DNA from: Notospermus geniculatus
Lineage: Eukaryota; Nemertea; Pilidiophora; Heteronemertea; Lineidae
DNA: 64,000 bases
Direction: 5' to 3'
NCBI GenBank assembly: GCA_002633025.1
Contig: NMRB01000073.1
Span: 483,920-547,919 of the forward strand
Part shown: one piece after another, positions 47,601-59,600 of the stretch
How the letters are laid out: each line of letters starts with the position of its first letter
Numbering within the stretch: position 1 is the first letter of the stretch
Translations under genes and position numbers: made by a program
Notes under the pieces: model-generated
What the model saw: only the letters and a program-made list of their open reading frames with translations
Databases searched by the model: none
Told to the model about the DNA's origin: nothing

Positions 47601-50600
47601 TTGTTCTGGTTACGTCGTGGCACCTGGGGGTGGGGACAGGGATTACAAACTAGGCCTTCGATTGGATGCCATCAATGCCGTGGGAACACTACCTTTGTAG
47701 GCCTATATGCTCCGAAGTCTTCTTTAAACCAGAAATGCTTTTTTAAAATGGTCACCGCGGCCGCCAAGGGGGGGTATCGAACCCCCCGAACACCCCCCCC
47801 CCCTAGATCCGCCTATGCATATTTACTCCTTCCCACCCAATGCGTCTATAGTCAAAATGCAAATATATTGAGGTTTAAAGGGATATTGTCCACATTTATA
47901 AAATGCTAAATTTGTAAGTTGAACCTTTATGGTTGATTCCTTTATGGTTATACATTATACCGTTATCCGTTTTTCATCTCGATCGCTATACATGGGCCAA
48001 TGCTTTGACGGATAGCGTCGTATCGCGTAGCGGACAACGGATGTCAGGTAAACACTGCTTTCGTTCCACCTGTCCCAAATTGGTGGGTTTTTGAGACACG
48101 GGTCGTCCCCGGGCTTGAAAAAAAAACCGCCACGCGCTTACACCTATTTTCAGCACATTTCATTAGCTATTAAACACGGCGAACGAGGTCGCGCTTGCGG
48201 TCAAATTTCGTTGGTTTTTGGTTTATAGCGCATGCGCAATACGCAACACACTTACCCCGCCATCTGTCGCCGGGTTTGATAACTAGTAATTTTCGAGTTT
48301 ATTGCGCTTGCACCCTAAAAGCCCGGGTGACACACGTGTCTGAAAAAGCCCCGGCGAGCTCGGCGGGTCTAATGAACACGGGGTTTTCAAACACGAGTCT
48401 ATTCGACACGGCAAAAAACAGGTCTACGCGCAAGAAACCTTGGGTATTTGGTGGGTTTGGGATAGTTGGAAGTACAGCTATTATAATGTCTGTTATTTCG
48501 CCTTCGGTAGTTACACGTGTGCACATAGAAAGTCTAGTCCGAGTTACAAAACGATCCCGTGTTGAACAATAAAATCGGAGTTAGATTCCGTGATTACTTA
48601 AATTACTTATCCTACATTACAAAACTGAACATGAGAAAAAGTATGAAGACCGGCCTTGTCGATTTAGAGGAATCAGAGCAGTCGGGATTGACTTAAATTA
48701 CTTATCCTACATTACAAAACTGAACATGAGAAAAAGTATGAAGACCGGCCTTGTCGATTTAGAGGAATCAGAGCAATCGGAAGAAATCAGAGGAATCCGG
48801 TCTGCAGAACAATCTGGAACAATCTCCATGCATCGCCGCTAGATGGCTTTACTCACCTTCACTTATTATTGGTGATGAAGCACACTTCATAAATAAGTGT
48901 CCAGTTTTTTTGCCGAGGTACGATTTGGAACGGCCATAGGCCTTAGGCCTACCATTTTAGGTCAGCCCAAGAAGGAAGGCAAAAAAATGCCGAGCCATAT
49001 ACCGGTAGGCCTAATAACATTTGGCAGGCATATTGTGCGTGATTGAAAACTACTGTATTGATTGAAAACTATTGTGTGATTGACAACCAACAAAATTTAT
49101 TAGTGAAGTGAAGCACTGAAAATTGGCATAGACAGTGGATAGAGACGGCAATCAGTGTAGTGTGTGTGTGTACACGTGCATTGACGACAGCGCCGCCTTC
49201 CGTCTTCAGTCTCAGTTAGATGTCCGTGTCGCGTGTGCCTCGATGTAAACCCAGCCTTAGGCCTACCATTTTAGCATTCTTGACACTAGAGGGCGTTCCA
49301 AATAACACCCTCTTGTATCGATCAGCTATCGCCATGTTGAAAAGAAGTGCAGCGCAGTAATATGTGTAAGGATTCCTTACCATTGTGAAGCGGTCGACCG
49401 CTCACTCAAGCAAGCGTCGCCATGCGCAGTAGATCTAGTGCACGGTTATACGCCCACGGAAGGCATAAATAATATTATACATGCCTGCTTACAGGTCAAA
49501 ATGAGGCTTAGATGCAAGACACAATAAAAATATTTGTGAGTCATAATCATTTTGTGGCAAGATATCTCGAGGTTTTTCGACAGTTATTCTGAGACCAAAG
49601 TAGTCCATGGCCGCGTGCGTTTTGTTTACCCACGTGACCAAACATCCCTCAGATGTTATACACTTATTCCACTTATAAAGTCAAGGGAAATATATATTTA
49701 TTACTATTCACTTCGAAATTGTGACACATCGATTGCAGGGAGAAGTTTAGGCGTGAATGTAGTTGTTTAAGCGCAAGGTTCTGATTTTCGCGGAGTATCA
49801 CGGTTGTGATATGCGAGGCCGTAAAAATCAAAATGGCGGATGCCGCTCGATGACAGTGTCGATATTGCGTAGAAGTTCGGCACTGTGTACAGTTTGCCAT
49901 TTTAGGGCAGCCCAAGAAGGAAGGCAAAAAAATGCCCAGCCATATACCGGTAGGTCTAATAACATTCGGCAGGCATATTGTGCCTGATTGAAAACTACTG
50001 TATTGATTGAAAACTATTGTGTGATTGACAACCAACAAAATTTATTAGTGAAGTGAAGCACTGAAAATTGGCATAGACAGTGGATAGAGACGGCAATCAG
50101 TGTAGTGTGTGTGTGTACACGTGCATTGACGACAGCGCCGCCTTCCGACTTCAGTCTCAGTTAGGTGCGGCGTGGTGTAGTGGTTAGCGAGACGGACTTC
50201 TGATCAGAAGGTCCCGGGTTCGATTCCCAGTCCTGACCAAGAAAAAAAAACACGCTTTGAATGTAGTTGTTTAAGCGCAAGGTTCTGATTTTCGCGGAGT
50301 ATCACGGTTGTGATATGCGAGGCCGTAAAAATCAAAATGGCGGATGCCGTTCGATGACAGTGTCGATATTGCGTAGAAGTTCGGCACTGTGTACAGTTTG
50401 CCATTTTAGGGCAGCCCAAGAAGGAAGGCAAAAAATGCCCAGCCATATACCGGTAGGTCTAATAACATTCGGCAGGCATATTGTGCCTGATTGAAAACTA
50501 CTGTATTGATTGAAAACTATTGTGTGATTGACAACCAACAAAATTTATTAGTGAAGTGAAGCACTGAAAATTGGCATAGACAGTGGATAGAGACGGCAAT

Positions 50601-53600
50601 CGGTGTAGTGTGTGTGTGTGTACACGTGCATTGACGACAGCGCCGCCTTCCGTCTTCAGGCTCAGTTAGGCGTGGTGTAGTGGTTAGCGAGACGGACTTC
50701 TGATCAGAAGGTCACGGGTTCGATTCCCAGTCCTGACCAAGGAAAAAAACACGCTCGCTTGTGACCTTGAGCAAGTCACTTTGCCTCACTTGCTTCACCC
50801 CACCCATGTGTAAAAGGGTTACCTGGCTGGTAGTGATGGTCTATGTGAATGTTAGTCCAAGCGCTAAATCGGCTGCCGGGACTGTAATACTCCCCGGGGA
50901 GTGGAGAAAGTTAATTGGAATGAACAGACCTATAGCTGGGGGTAATAATGTAAAGCGCATTGAGCAGGTCAACTGGAAATGCGCTATATAAGAACTAACA
51001 TTATTATTTATTATTATTATGAGAGATGACACTGATTTAGACATCTGCCAGAGCAATATGACGGTTATTAACTAAAACTAATCAATAGATGAAAAAAAAT
51101 GCTGTGTAATAATTTACTGTGACATTTCATCATACAATAGAAGGGTTTAGAACCAGAGTGGGCTAATCCACAAATTTATTTTTTTATAATTCCATGGATT
51201 TTTCTTCCTAATTTCTCCGATTCCTCTAAATCGGCATGGCCCTGAAGACCTGCCCTACGGTGACATATACCAGGGCCCGCTTGCACAAAAGCTTACTAGG
51301 CGTAGAATCATTCTATCTCCTAGTTGGCTTCTAACTCAGTATACAAATGCATTCTAAGTTAGAAGCCAACTAGGAGATAGAATGATACTACGCCTGGTAT
51401 GATTTTGTGCAACCGGTGACTGTAATACTCCCCGGGGAGTGGAGAAAGTTAATTGGAATGAACAGACCTATAGCTGGGGGTAATAATGTAAAGCGCATTG
51501 AGCAGGTCATTTCATCATACAATAGAAGGGTTTAGAACCAGAGTGGGCTAATCCACAAATTTATTTTTTTATAATTCCATGGATTTTTCTTCCTAATTTC
51601 TCCGATTCCTCTAAATCGGCATGGCCCTGAAGACCTGCCCTACGGTGACATATACCAGGGCCCGGTTGCACAAAAGCTTACTAGGCGTAGAATCATTCTA
51701 TCTCCTAATTGGCTTCTAACTCAGTATACAAATGCATACTAAGTTAGAAGCCAACTAGGAGATAGAATGATACTACGCCTGGTATGATTTTGTGCAACGG
51801 GGCCCAGGGATCTGAAACCTTTTTGCATTTTACATTGTCTTTTTTGGCAGGTTCCTATCCTGAAAACTGGGACCCTTTTGCAGAAGACAGCTTTAAGAGG
51901 TGCCTGCTGCAACCATATCCAACTGCTGCACCCCCACAGCCTGCTAATAAAAAAAACTTCTCTTGCAACAATTCAACAAACTCGCGTAAGTCTGTTCATT
52001 CGATAATAGAGAATGCAATGAGGAACCTGAGGAACTATAAATAGTCCGTGCCGTGGCGCTGAAGAACAACTCAGTTAAAACTATGACGTCGAAAGTCAAA
52101 CCAACATTATTTGCCATCTAATTCTGAAACTACACCCTACTTCTAGCCCTAATTTTTAGCTCACTGGGGTGAGCTATTACGATGGTGGAGCGTCCGTCGT
52201 CCGTCGTTGTCGTCCGTTGTCGTCGTCGTCGTTGTCCGTTAGCAGAGCACGTTTCGTAACCGTTGGAGCTATTGATCTGAAACTTGGTACATATTATACC
52301 CCTAGGTCAGATGACCCACGACACCAAGTTTCGGTCCGATTCGACTCTCAGTTTGGCCACCAGGTGGCGGAAACCAAAAACACAAAAAGTACAATAACTC
52401 CTGAACTAATGACTAGATCATCTTCAACGGGTTTTTGATTTGACGTACTTTTCAAGGTCAGAGAGGTCAAAGTGCGACAAAAGTGACGAACCTGCCACAG
52501 TTTGTCATTATTTTACCGAGCAACTTCATATGTTGCATAAACATGCATTGGAGAGGTACCTTAAAAAATACCAAGTTTCGGCCCGATTCGACATCCAATA
52601 TGGCCGCCAGGTGGCGTAACCTGAAAATCAAATAAGTGCTATTACTCAGGAACGGCTTGACGAGAGTGCTCAAATTTGATATTTACCTCCATCTAGATGA
52701 CCTTTACATGCATGTCAAATTTCGGCCTGATTCGACTTCAAACATGGCCACCAGGTGGCGTAACCAAAAAATCATCAAAGTGCTGTAACTCAGGAACGCC
52801 TTAACCCAAAGCGCTCCAATGTGCTATGTGGTCCCCTGCAGATGACCTTTATGTTGCTGCAATCATTTCCAACTGCTGCACCCCCACAGCCTGCTAATCC
52901 AAAAAACTTCTCTTGCAACAATTCAACAAACTCGCGTAAGTCTGTTCATTCGATAATAGAAAATGCAATGAGGAACCTGAGGAACTATAGTCATGTACCA
53001 TAAATTGCGGACCATGTTTACATGGCGTCAGTGACGTCGCAATGCATCAGCATATTGTGTTGGATGCACTACGGCGTCACGTCACGTCATCCGCAATTTT
53101 CGGTACACATCTATAGTCCGTGACGTGGCGCTGAAGAACAACTGAGTTAAAACTACATGTATGACGTCGAAAGTCAAACCAACGTTATTTGCCATTTAAT
53201 TCTGAAACTACACCCTACTTCCATCCCTAATTTTTCCAAAAGTAGTCCACTGAATTTCGAATTTTACACGTTCATCATCAAGTAAACGACTGACTCAATA
53301 TATCTGAATATTTTCAAACGAAAATTCATGCGGGAACATTTCATCGATGAATTGACTATTTTAGCGTAAATAACATACCGAAGAGCAACGTCACTGATTC
53401 TGAATAACGTATCGCACATAACGTCACGAACGATGCGCGACGTCAGCGACGTTTTCAACGTCGCAACGCATGCGCTTTTGTGTTAAAACTGAGTTGTTCC
53501 CCAGCGCCTCCTTTGGGCACTCCGGTTCCTCATTATTATGAAATGCTAACCGCCGCAAACGTAATACCATCTTTGGAAATGTGCCGGCTACAGGTCGAGT

Positions 53601-56600
53601 GTAGAGCATGTTACCAGTTAGCTGGTTTGTTTGAACATTTCAGGGAATTACTTCGACTTCAACTGGTGGAATGTCTTGGGTCAAACTCAGGTGCACAGGA
53701 ACCTAAGAGGTGTCAGCCTCGCGGTGTCCGGAGTTGACATAACTCAAGACGGCCCAAACGGAATCGCTGCCTGGAATTTCAGGGGGTTGCCCTTATCGTA
53801 CATCCGAATACATAACCCTTCTGGAGGACCATTAAACTTGGACAACGTTACGATAGGAACGTTCGTTTATGTTAAAAAGGTTAGTTTAGGGGTTACATTA
53901 GCAATACAAGGCCTCAGCAAATTTGTTGCAGAAATAAAACAGACTCGGGTGGCCCCAAAAAACTGGAACACACAATATCTGGCCGTAACTTTTACACCTT
54001 TTAAACAAATGTCATGGCATTTTATATGTAATATGAGGCTGTTAATTGTGGCTTGTAGTAAAAATTTCAGGTAAATATCTCAAGGAATTACAAAAATACA
54101 GCAATTTTAAAATGAGGAGTCAAAATCTGCGGTGCCGGAATCATGCGATTATCCTGGTTCCAGTCTTGAAAGTGATGGTGTCGCTATAGAGGTTCTTCAC
54201 GTGACTTCACAGCTCCAAATATCCGCCATATTGGCCGTCAAATGACGCAACGTCACAGCATCAACACAGCGTTTTTGACGTGGTTTGTACGTTGTCGGCA
54301 TTCATCGGACCTCTTCTACACTGTTCTACAGCAAGCCGTATGGACGATTCGCTTTGTTTTCAACACGGTTTTCACACCAGACCAACTACTTATGCTCAGA
54401 AACTGTGAAAGGTATTGGTTGAGGTGTATGCTCCCAGTGGTCTGTAAGGGCCGCTGAATGTTCGAACCGAGAACAAGATGGCAGCCACCATGGTTTCATT
54501 TTGACGGCCAGTATGGCGGCCGTGCGACGTCAGTGGGAAACCTCTATATCCGACATGTGCGAGTCAATTCATACACTGAAAAACTTCGCTTCGTCGTATT
54601 GACTAATATATGGTTAGTCATTATATTTTTACGAACTAAATATGAAAAGTTAGTCACTTTTGAGTAACCCTCATTAGTCATTATAATTTGACTAGTTTCA
54701 TGAATTTAAGTTAGTCACTTCGAGTAACTCACATTAGTCATTATAATACTGACTAATTTCATGAATTTAAGTTGGTCACTTCGAGTAACCCACGTTAGTC
54801 ATTATGATATTGACTAATTTCATGAATTTAAGTTAGTCACTTCGAGTAACCCACGTTAGTCATAGCCGCTTGCCACTAGATGGCACCACCTTGAAAGTTT
54901 GAACGGCGCCATTTTCAAGAAACAGAAAGAAAGAAGAGCTCAGCACAATCCACCTCCATCTTCCCCATTCATTGCGAAATTGCAGCTGACAAATGATTCA
55001 AAGGTATGTCAATAGTGCTCTGGTTAACATAGCATATTTTAAAACACTCGATTGATTCTGTATATAGTCAAATTTTAGGGCCAAAAGTCTCTCCTTGCCC
55101 TAGGCCTAGCGGTAGGGCGTGTAGATGCATTTATGTAGGCGGATGTGTGCATAGGCCTATGTACACGTACCGGTACATTGATTGTGTGTGCGGGCTGTGG
55201 TATTCGGCCAGACTTCATTGTCCGTCACTCACTGACTGTGCATGTACTGATGTAGGCCTAGGCCTAGGCCTATTTATGTAGGACACTGTGCTCACTGATT
55301 TTGAGCAGAGTGTTATTGTTGGCTAGGCCTAGCGGCTAGGCCCTACCCGCCCTAGCCTAGGCACCTGCATTTTCAGAAAAGATCTCAATGAATCATGCTT
55401 CGATTTTTATCATACCGGTAATATGTTTTCATATAGGGAATGTAGAAGCCTGCGATCCAGTACCGCTAGGCCTACTGAAGAAAAACTAATTTGTTGATTC
55501 CGTCACCATTGTAATCCTTAATTACAGTTGCTGGGCGAGTTCAACCGCCTATCGTTGAGGGCCAGCCCACTCTCCGATATGAAAGCGAAGGGGTCATCTT
55601 TGCTGTCTGGTCAGACCAACAACAAGGATAGGTAGGGCCTACATGTAGGACAGGTACGTCATTGTTTGTGTAAATCTGGTGCTGGACATGTGATTACAGG
55701 ATTACACGTTTACATGATTACATGTTTCAGTGAAAAGTCTTTCACACAACATCGAAATTTATTTATTGTGTTTATTTCAGGCTGAAGAAGGGGAAGATCC
55801 GGTGAATCACCAAATGATTGTTTATTCAGAGGAGCTGTAGGATTCAGAGAAGGATGGCAGTTGTTGCGGAAGGAACCTTTACATGTATATTTTCAGATAT
55901 TTTCAATAAATTTAACTCTCATGTTATATCAAAATTCCTCTCATTTCTTTTTTTCAACATAGTCAATTTGACGAATCTAGATTGGTCGACACCCCTGTAT
56001 TGAGTAGGTAAAGCTAGTCATTTTGACTATTTTAACATACTCAGAATGACTAATCACAGTTAGTAACATGTTAGTCAGGGTGACTAACAGGTTAGTCTGG
56101 GTGACTAAACAAGTTAGTCCGGGTGACTAACGGCAAGTTAGTCATAGTGACTAAGACATTACTCGTCTCGGAGATAGACGTGTGACTAACCGTTATTAGT
56201 CATTACGACAAACAAAAGTTTTTCAGTGTAAATTTCCTGCCAAACAGGTGGACAGTGAGACCCTTTTGCATTTATTTCATTACAAAATCAACCACTGAGA
56301 AGGGCAGTGTATCGGGTTTTCAGCATGGGGTTTAGTGAGAGTGATCTGGCAGTTGTGGACGTTTGAAAAGCCTTAATAACTTCCCGATCATCACTAATCA
56401 CCACGCTAAATGGTACACTCTTCTTCTCACTGTGTAACGTCTCACTGTCCACCTGTTTCGACAGGAATTATGAATTGACTCACACATGTCGTATCAGTCG
56501 GACATAGCTGCACCATCACTTTCAGGTCTGGCACCAGCATAATTGCATAATTCCGGCACCGCAGGTTTCACCACGGCGAATCAGTATCCGGAGCGCTGAG

Positions 56601-59600
56601 TCTTCGGCGTGGCAAGTGCTGATTCCGAGTCCGTGTCTTCCTGAATCCCGCGCAAAATGGCGTCCTCGGCCGAGGAAGGGCCAGAAAAAGATGTTCAAGC
56701 TCCCAAATGCCACAGTAAGTGTAAGATTTTTGCAGTGCATTCGGATCTAGAGTGAATAACCTGCCGTAATCAGTTGCTTATTTTGAATGTATTTGCAGAA
56801 TATTGTAAATATAAGCATCTGATCGCCACGGCCAGCCAGGCGGCTGAATGCCTGGTGTGTGCCGTAGGCCTACTGACAAAGTTTTTCGCTTCGTGACGCT
56901 GTCAAGAGCAACCGATTTCTTAATCAATGCTAGCATAATTTGCTACGCATATTGAGATCCGAATGCAAGTGTGATCAAGTAATTTTACCATGCTGATGAA
57001 GCAGGAGAGGTCGCATTCTCATCGCTGTCGTCTCTTTTCGCACGGGATTCAGGAATACCGGGACTCGGAATCTGCACTTGCCACGCCGAAGACTCGGCGC
57101 CCAGGATACTGATTCGCCGGGGTGGATTTTGACTCCTCATTTTAAAATTGCTGTATTTTTGTAATTCCTTGAGATTATTGCCTGAAATTTTCATCACAAG
57201 CCACAATTAACAGGCCCATATCACATGTGAAATACCATGACATTTGATTAAAAAGTACAAGTTATGGCCTGATAAGTTGTGTTCCAGTTTTTTGGGGGCC
57301 ACCCGATACATCATCAGGTTTATCTGAGCTACTGGCCCCATTGCATCTTGCACCCTCATTTTATAAGTGAGCCGTTCTAATCCTCTAAACTCGTACCGGT
57401 ACAAGCTATCATGTGCATTCAAGGCAAGGGTAATGCATAGTGGTGCCGAATCCGTTAATGTCGTCCTGGGTATAAAAGAAATATAGGCCTACCAAGGTTT
57501 AATGTCGTCCCACACATCTACATGTATACCCTGGGTATAGTTCGATCTACAAAAGTATACCCAGGATTGGATACAGCAGCTGAAGACGAGATTGTTCTCG
57601 CAAATGTCACATGACCACAAGCATGACCAGTCGAAAAACATAGCTCTACCGCTCGACACGACAGGCACCATTTTTACATCGTACCGAAAGTCAAAGAGAA
57701 TTGTTCATGCCGTTTATCATCACTCAAATCCGCAGCACGGCTGATGTAATGTCGGTGTGGACGTAGATGAACGCACGACACTAGAGAGGATGCGCAGCTT
57801 TCCGACTCCGACTCCGACTTCAACTACGAGAATGAATTGCAGTCCGCTGTGGACATCCTTGATAAAAACGATTTGATAGATGTTTGCAAATCGTAAAATG
57901 CCATAACTTTGTGGCAGAATAATTTTGACTCGTAATCGGAAGTGCGCATAAATCGCAAATATCGTTGTCGTCATAGTCGTGTCTCAAAGTCGTAACGACT
58001 AGGATTACGACTTCAATATTCATTATTTATCCGCACTTCCGATTTATTAGGCCAATTTTTTTCTGCCTTCAATTTGTGGTGTTTGACGAATTGAAAACTT
58101 CTATCACGTCGTTTTTATCAAGGATGCCCACAGCGGACTGCAATTCATTCTCGTAGTTGAAGTCGGAGTCGGGAGTCGGAAAGCTGCGCATCGTCTCTAC
58201 TGAGCAACAACATGACGTAGATCGGCGCTGTTCGTTTGCTCATTTCTTTGAAACTATGAGCTTCACTTGCGAAAAGTGTGGGTAAGTGTGTTAAGACAAA
58301 TGTTAACAGGTGACCCATGCTGTCGGTGAGCACAAAAGCTGACAATATTGACTGGTATTTTGGTTATTTTAATTGCAAAACTGCCGTCTCTGTTGAAGCG
58401 AGAAACAAAATGGCGACCGTGGGGCCGTCTCAACGGGAACTATAGTGCAAGCAGTCTATGTTGTGTAAAAAGGAGAAAAGCCCGGAAACATTCAAAATTT
58501 GTCACGAAATTTTTCACGCGCGGTCCGTTCCTAACTCGTACCTACATGCTCAAAACTACGGTACTCGATATACAGTGAGTATTTAGTTAACTGGTTCTGG
58601 CTCAAAAATTTTCTAAGTCCAAGAAAGGGGCACAGCATGGGAGAAATTAGACCAAGTCATTTTGTAGTGGCCTATCCTATTATATAATAGGGTCATTGAT
58701 TTTGGAAGTTTGATTAAATGATGTTGATTTCTGGTTATGGTCAGTCAGATGTTTGTGGTTGGTTGGTTTCTTTATGAATGAAAGGTTTTGGAAGTTGTGG
58801 TCAGTCAGATGTTTCATGAATGAAAGGTTTTTGTAGTTGTGTAATTCTGTTAAGAATGGGTGTTGCCTCAAATGTAGAGTGTATTGGCTCTTTCATCACA
58901 CTGTGTCTTGGTCTGAACAGAGGACACCAAGCAAGCAGAAAAGCCTATTCATACTGTCATGAATGAATTTAGACCCGACAACCCTTATGGGGCCTCAATT
59001 GCATATTATAATGATCTGTAATGACCTTCCACCAAAATTGGGTCAGAACCAGTTAACTAAGTACTCACTGTACTTTTGTAGATCGAATTATACCCAAAGG
59101 TGTAGTTTGTAGGACGACATTGAACCTGGGTAGGTATTTCTGTTATACCCAGGACGACATTAACCGAACGGCAACAAATTTGGCATTAAAATAGGAAGTG
59201 GTTATTTGGCAAGCAAGTGCTTGCCGAATTACAGAAATTTGGTCTTAGATGGCAAGCAGACAATAATGAATATTAATTAGACCCCATTAATTATGCAAAC
59301 AGAAGATGAAAGATGGCGTCCTCCGACTCGCCGTCGCAGCCCTCGCCAAAAGGCATCGAAAAGTTACGATTGGGAGTAGGCTATGCCTCCAACGAAGATT
59401 TTAAGACGGCGTTAAAGGCATCGAACTGTTTATTTGCACAGTTACCTGCTGTGTATGCAGTAAACGTATAGTCTTGGATGCACGTCTAGCTCATTAATTA
59501 TGCAGCGCTCCCAGAGCAGCTGCCAGGGCAAAAATATCGTTTAGTGGAGGGGGCCTTGCGGAAAGGAGCCACCTACAAGCGATTTTCAGAAGAAAGTGGT

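Larger units (their letters stand above)
51123..51810. repeat. 385-bp tandem duplication containing a hairpin MITE
   Basis: Units 51123-51507 and 51508-51810. The first includes a piece of SINE tail (51419-51507) fused to the MITE; the second has the MITE complete. The duplication ends 40 bp before the next LamG exon. Confidence 0.85.
53943..57307. mobile_element. 3.4-kb element with long terminal repeats inverted, nested insertions
   Basis: The ends CGGGTGGCCCCAAAAAACTG and their inverse (57283-57307). The arms run about 53943-54186 plus 54550-54572 on the left, and 57307-57118 plus 56569-56467 on the right, each interrupted by later insertions. A third related end (CGGGTGGCCCAAAAA) stands at 63640. 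It lies 63 bp inside the LamG gene intron. Confidence 0.75.
57455..59168. mobile_element. 1.7-kb TIR element, GTTAATGTCGTCCTGGG ends
   Basis: About 120-bp inverted arms, including GTATAGTTCGATCTACAAAA. It contains a large palindrome and a nested MITE. A fragment of the same family stands at 23401. Confidence 0.78.

Noticed and set aside
47451-47909. 152-residue plus frame
   Set aside because: It spans the border of a hAT-like element and a direct repeat; no domain and low-complexity Pro run.
50166-50239. Possible tRNA-Arg gene
   Set aside because: A and B boxes are good, but the stems are mismatched and an identical head continues into a SINE at 50669.
48594-51020. CRISPR-like arrays among the tandem repeats
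   Set aside because: Units are hundreds of bases long without short repeat/spacer alternation, and the DNA is eukaryotic.
53880-54074. LamG exon extending to a donor near 54012
   Set aside because: Sequence from 53943 is a transposon terminal repeat; the GTTAGT donor at 53880 restores the module with the 62657 exon.
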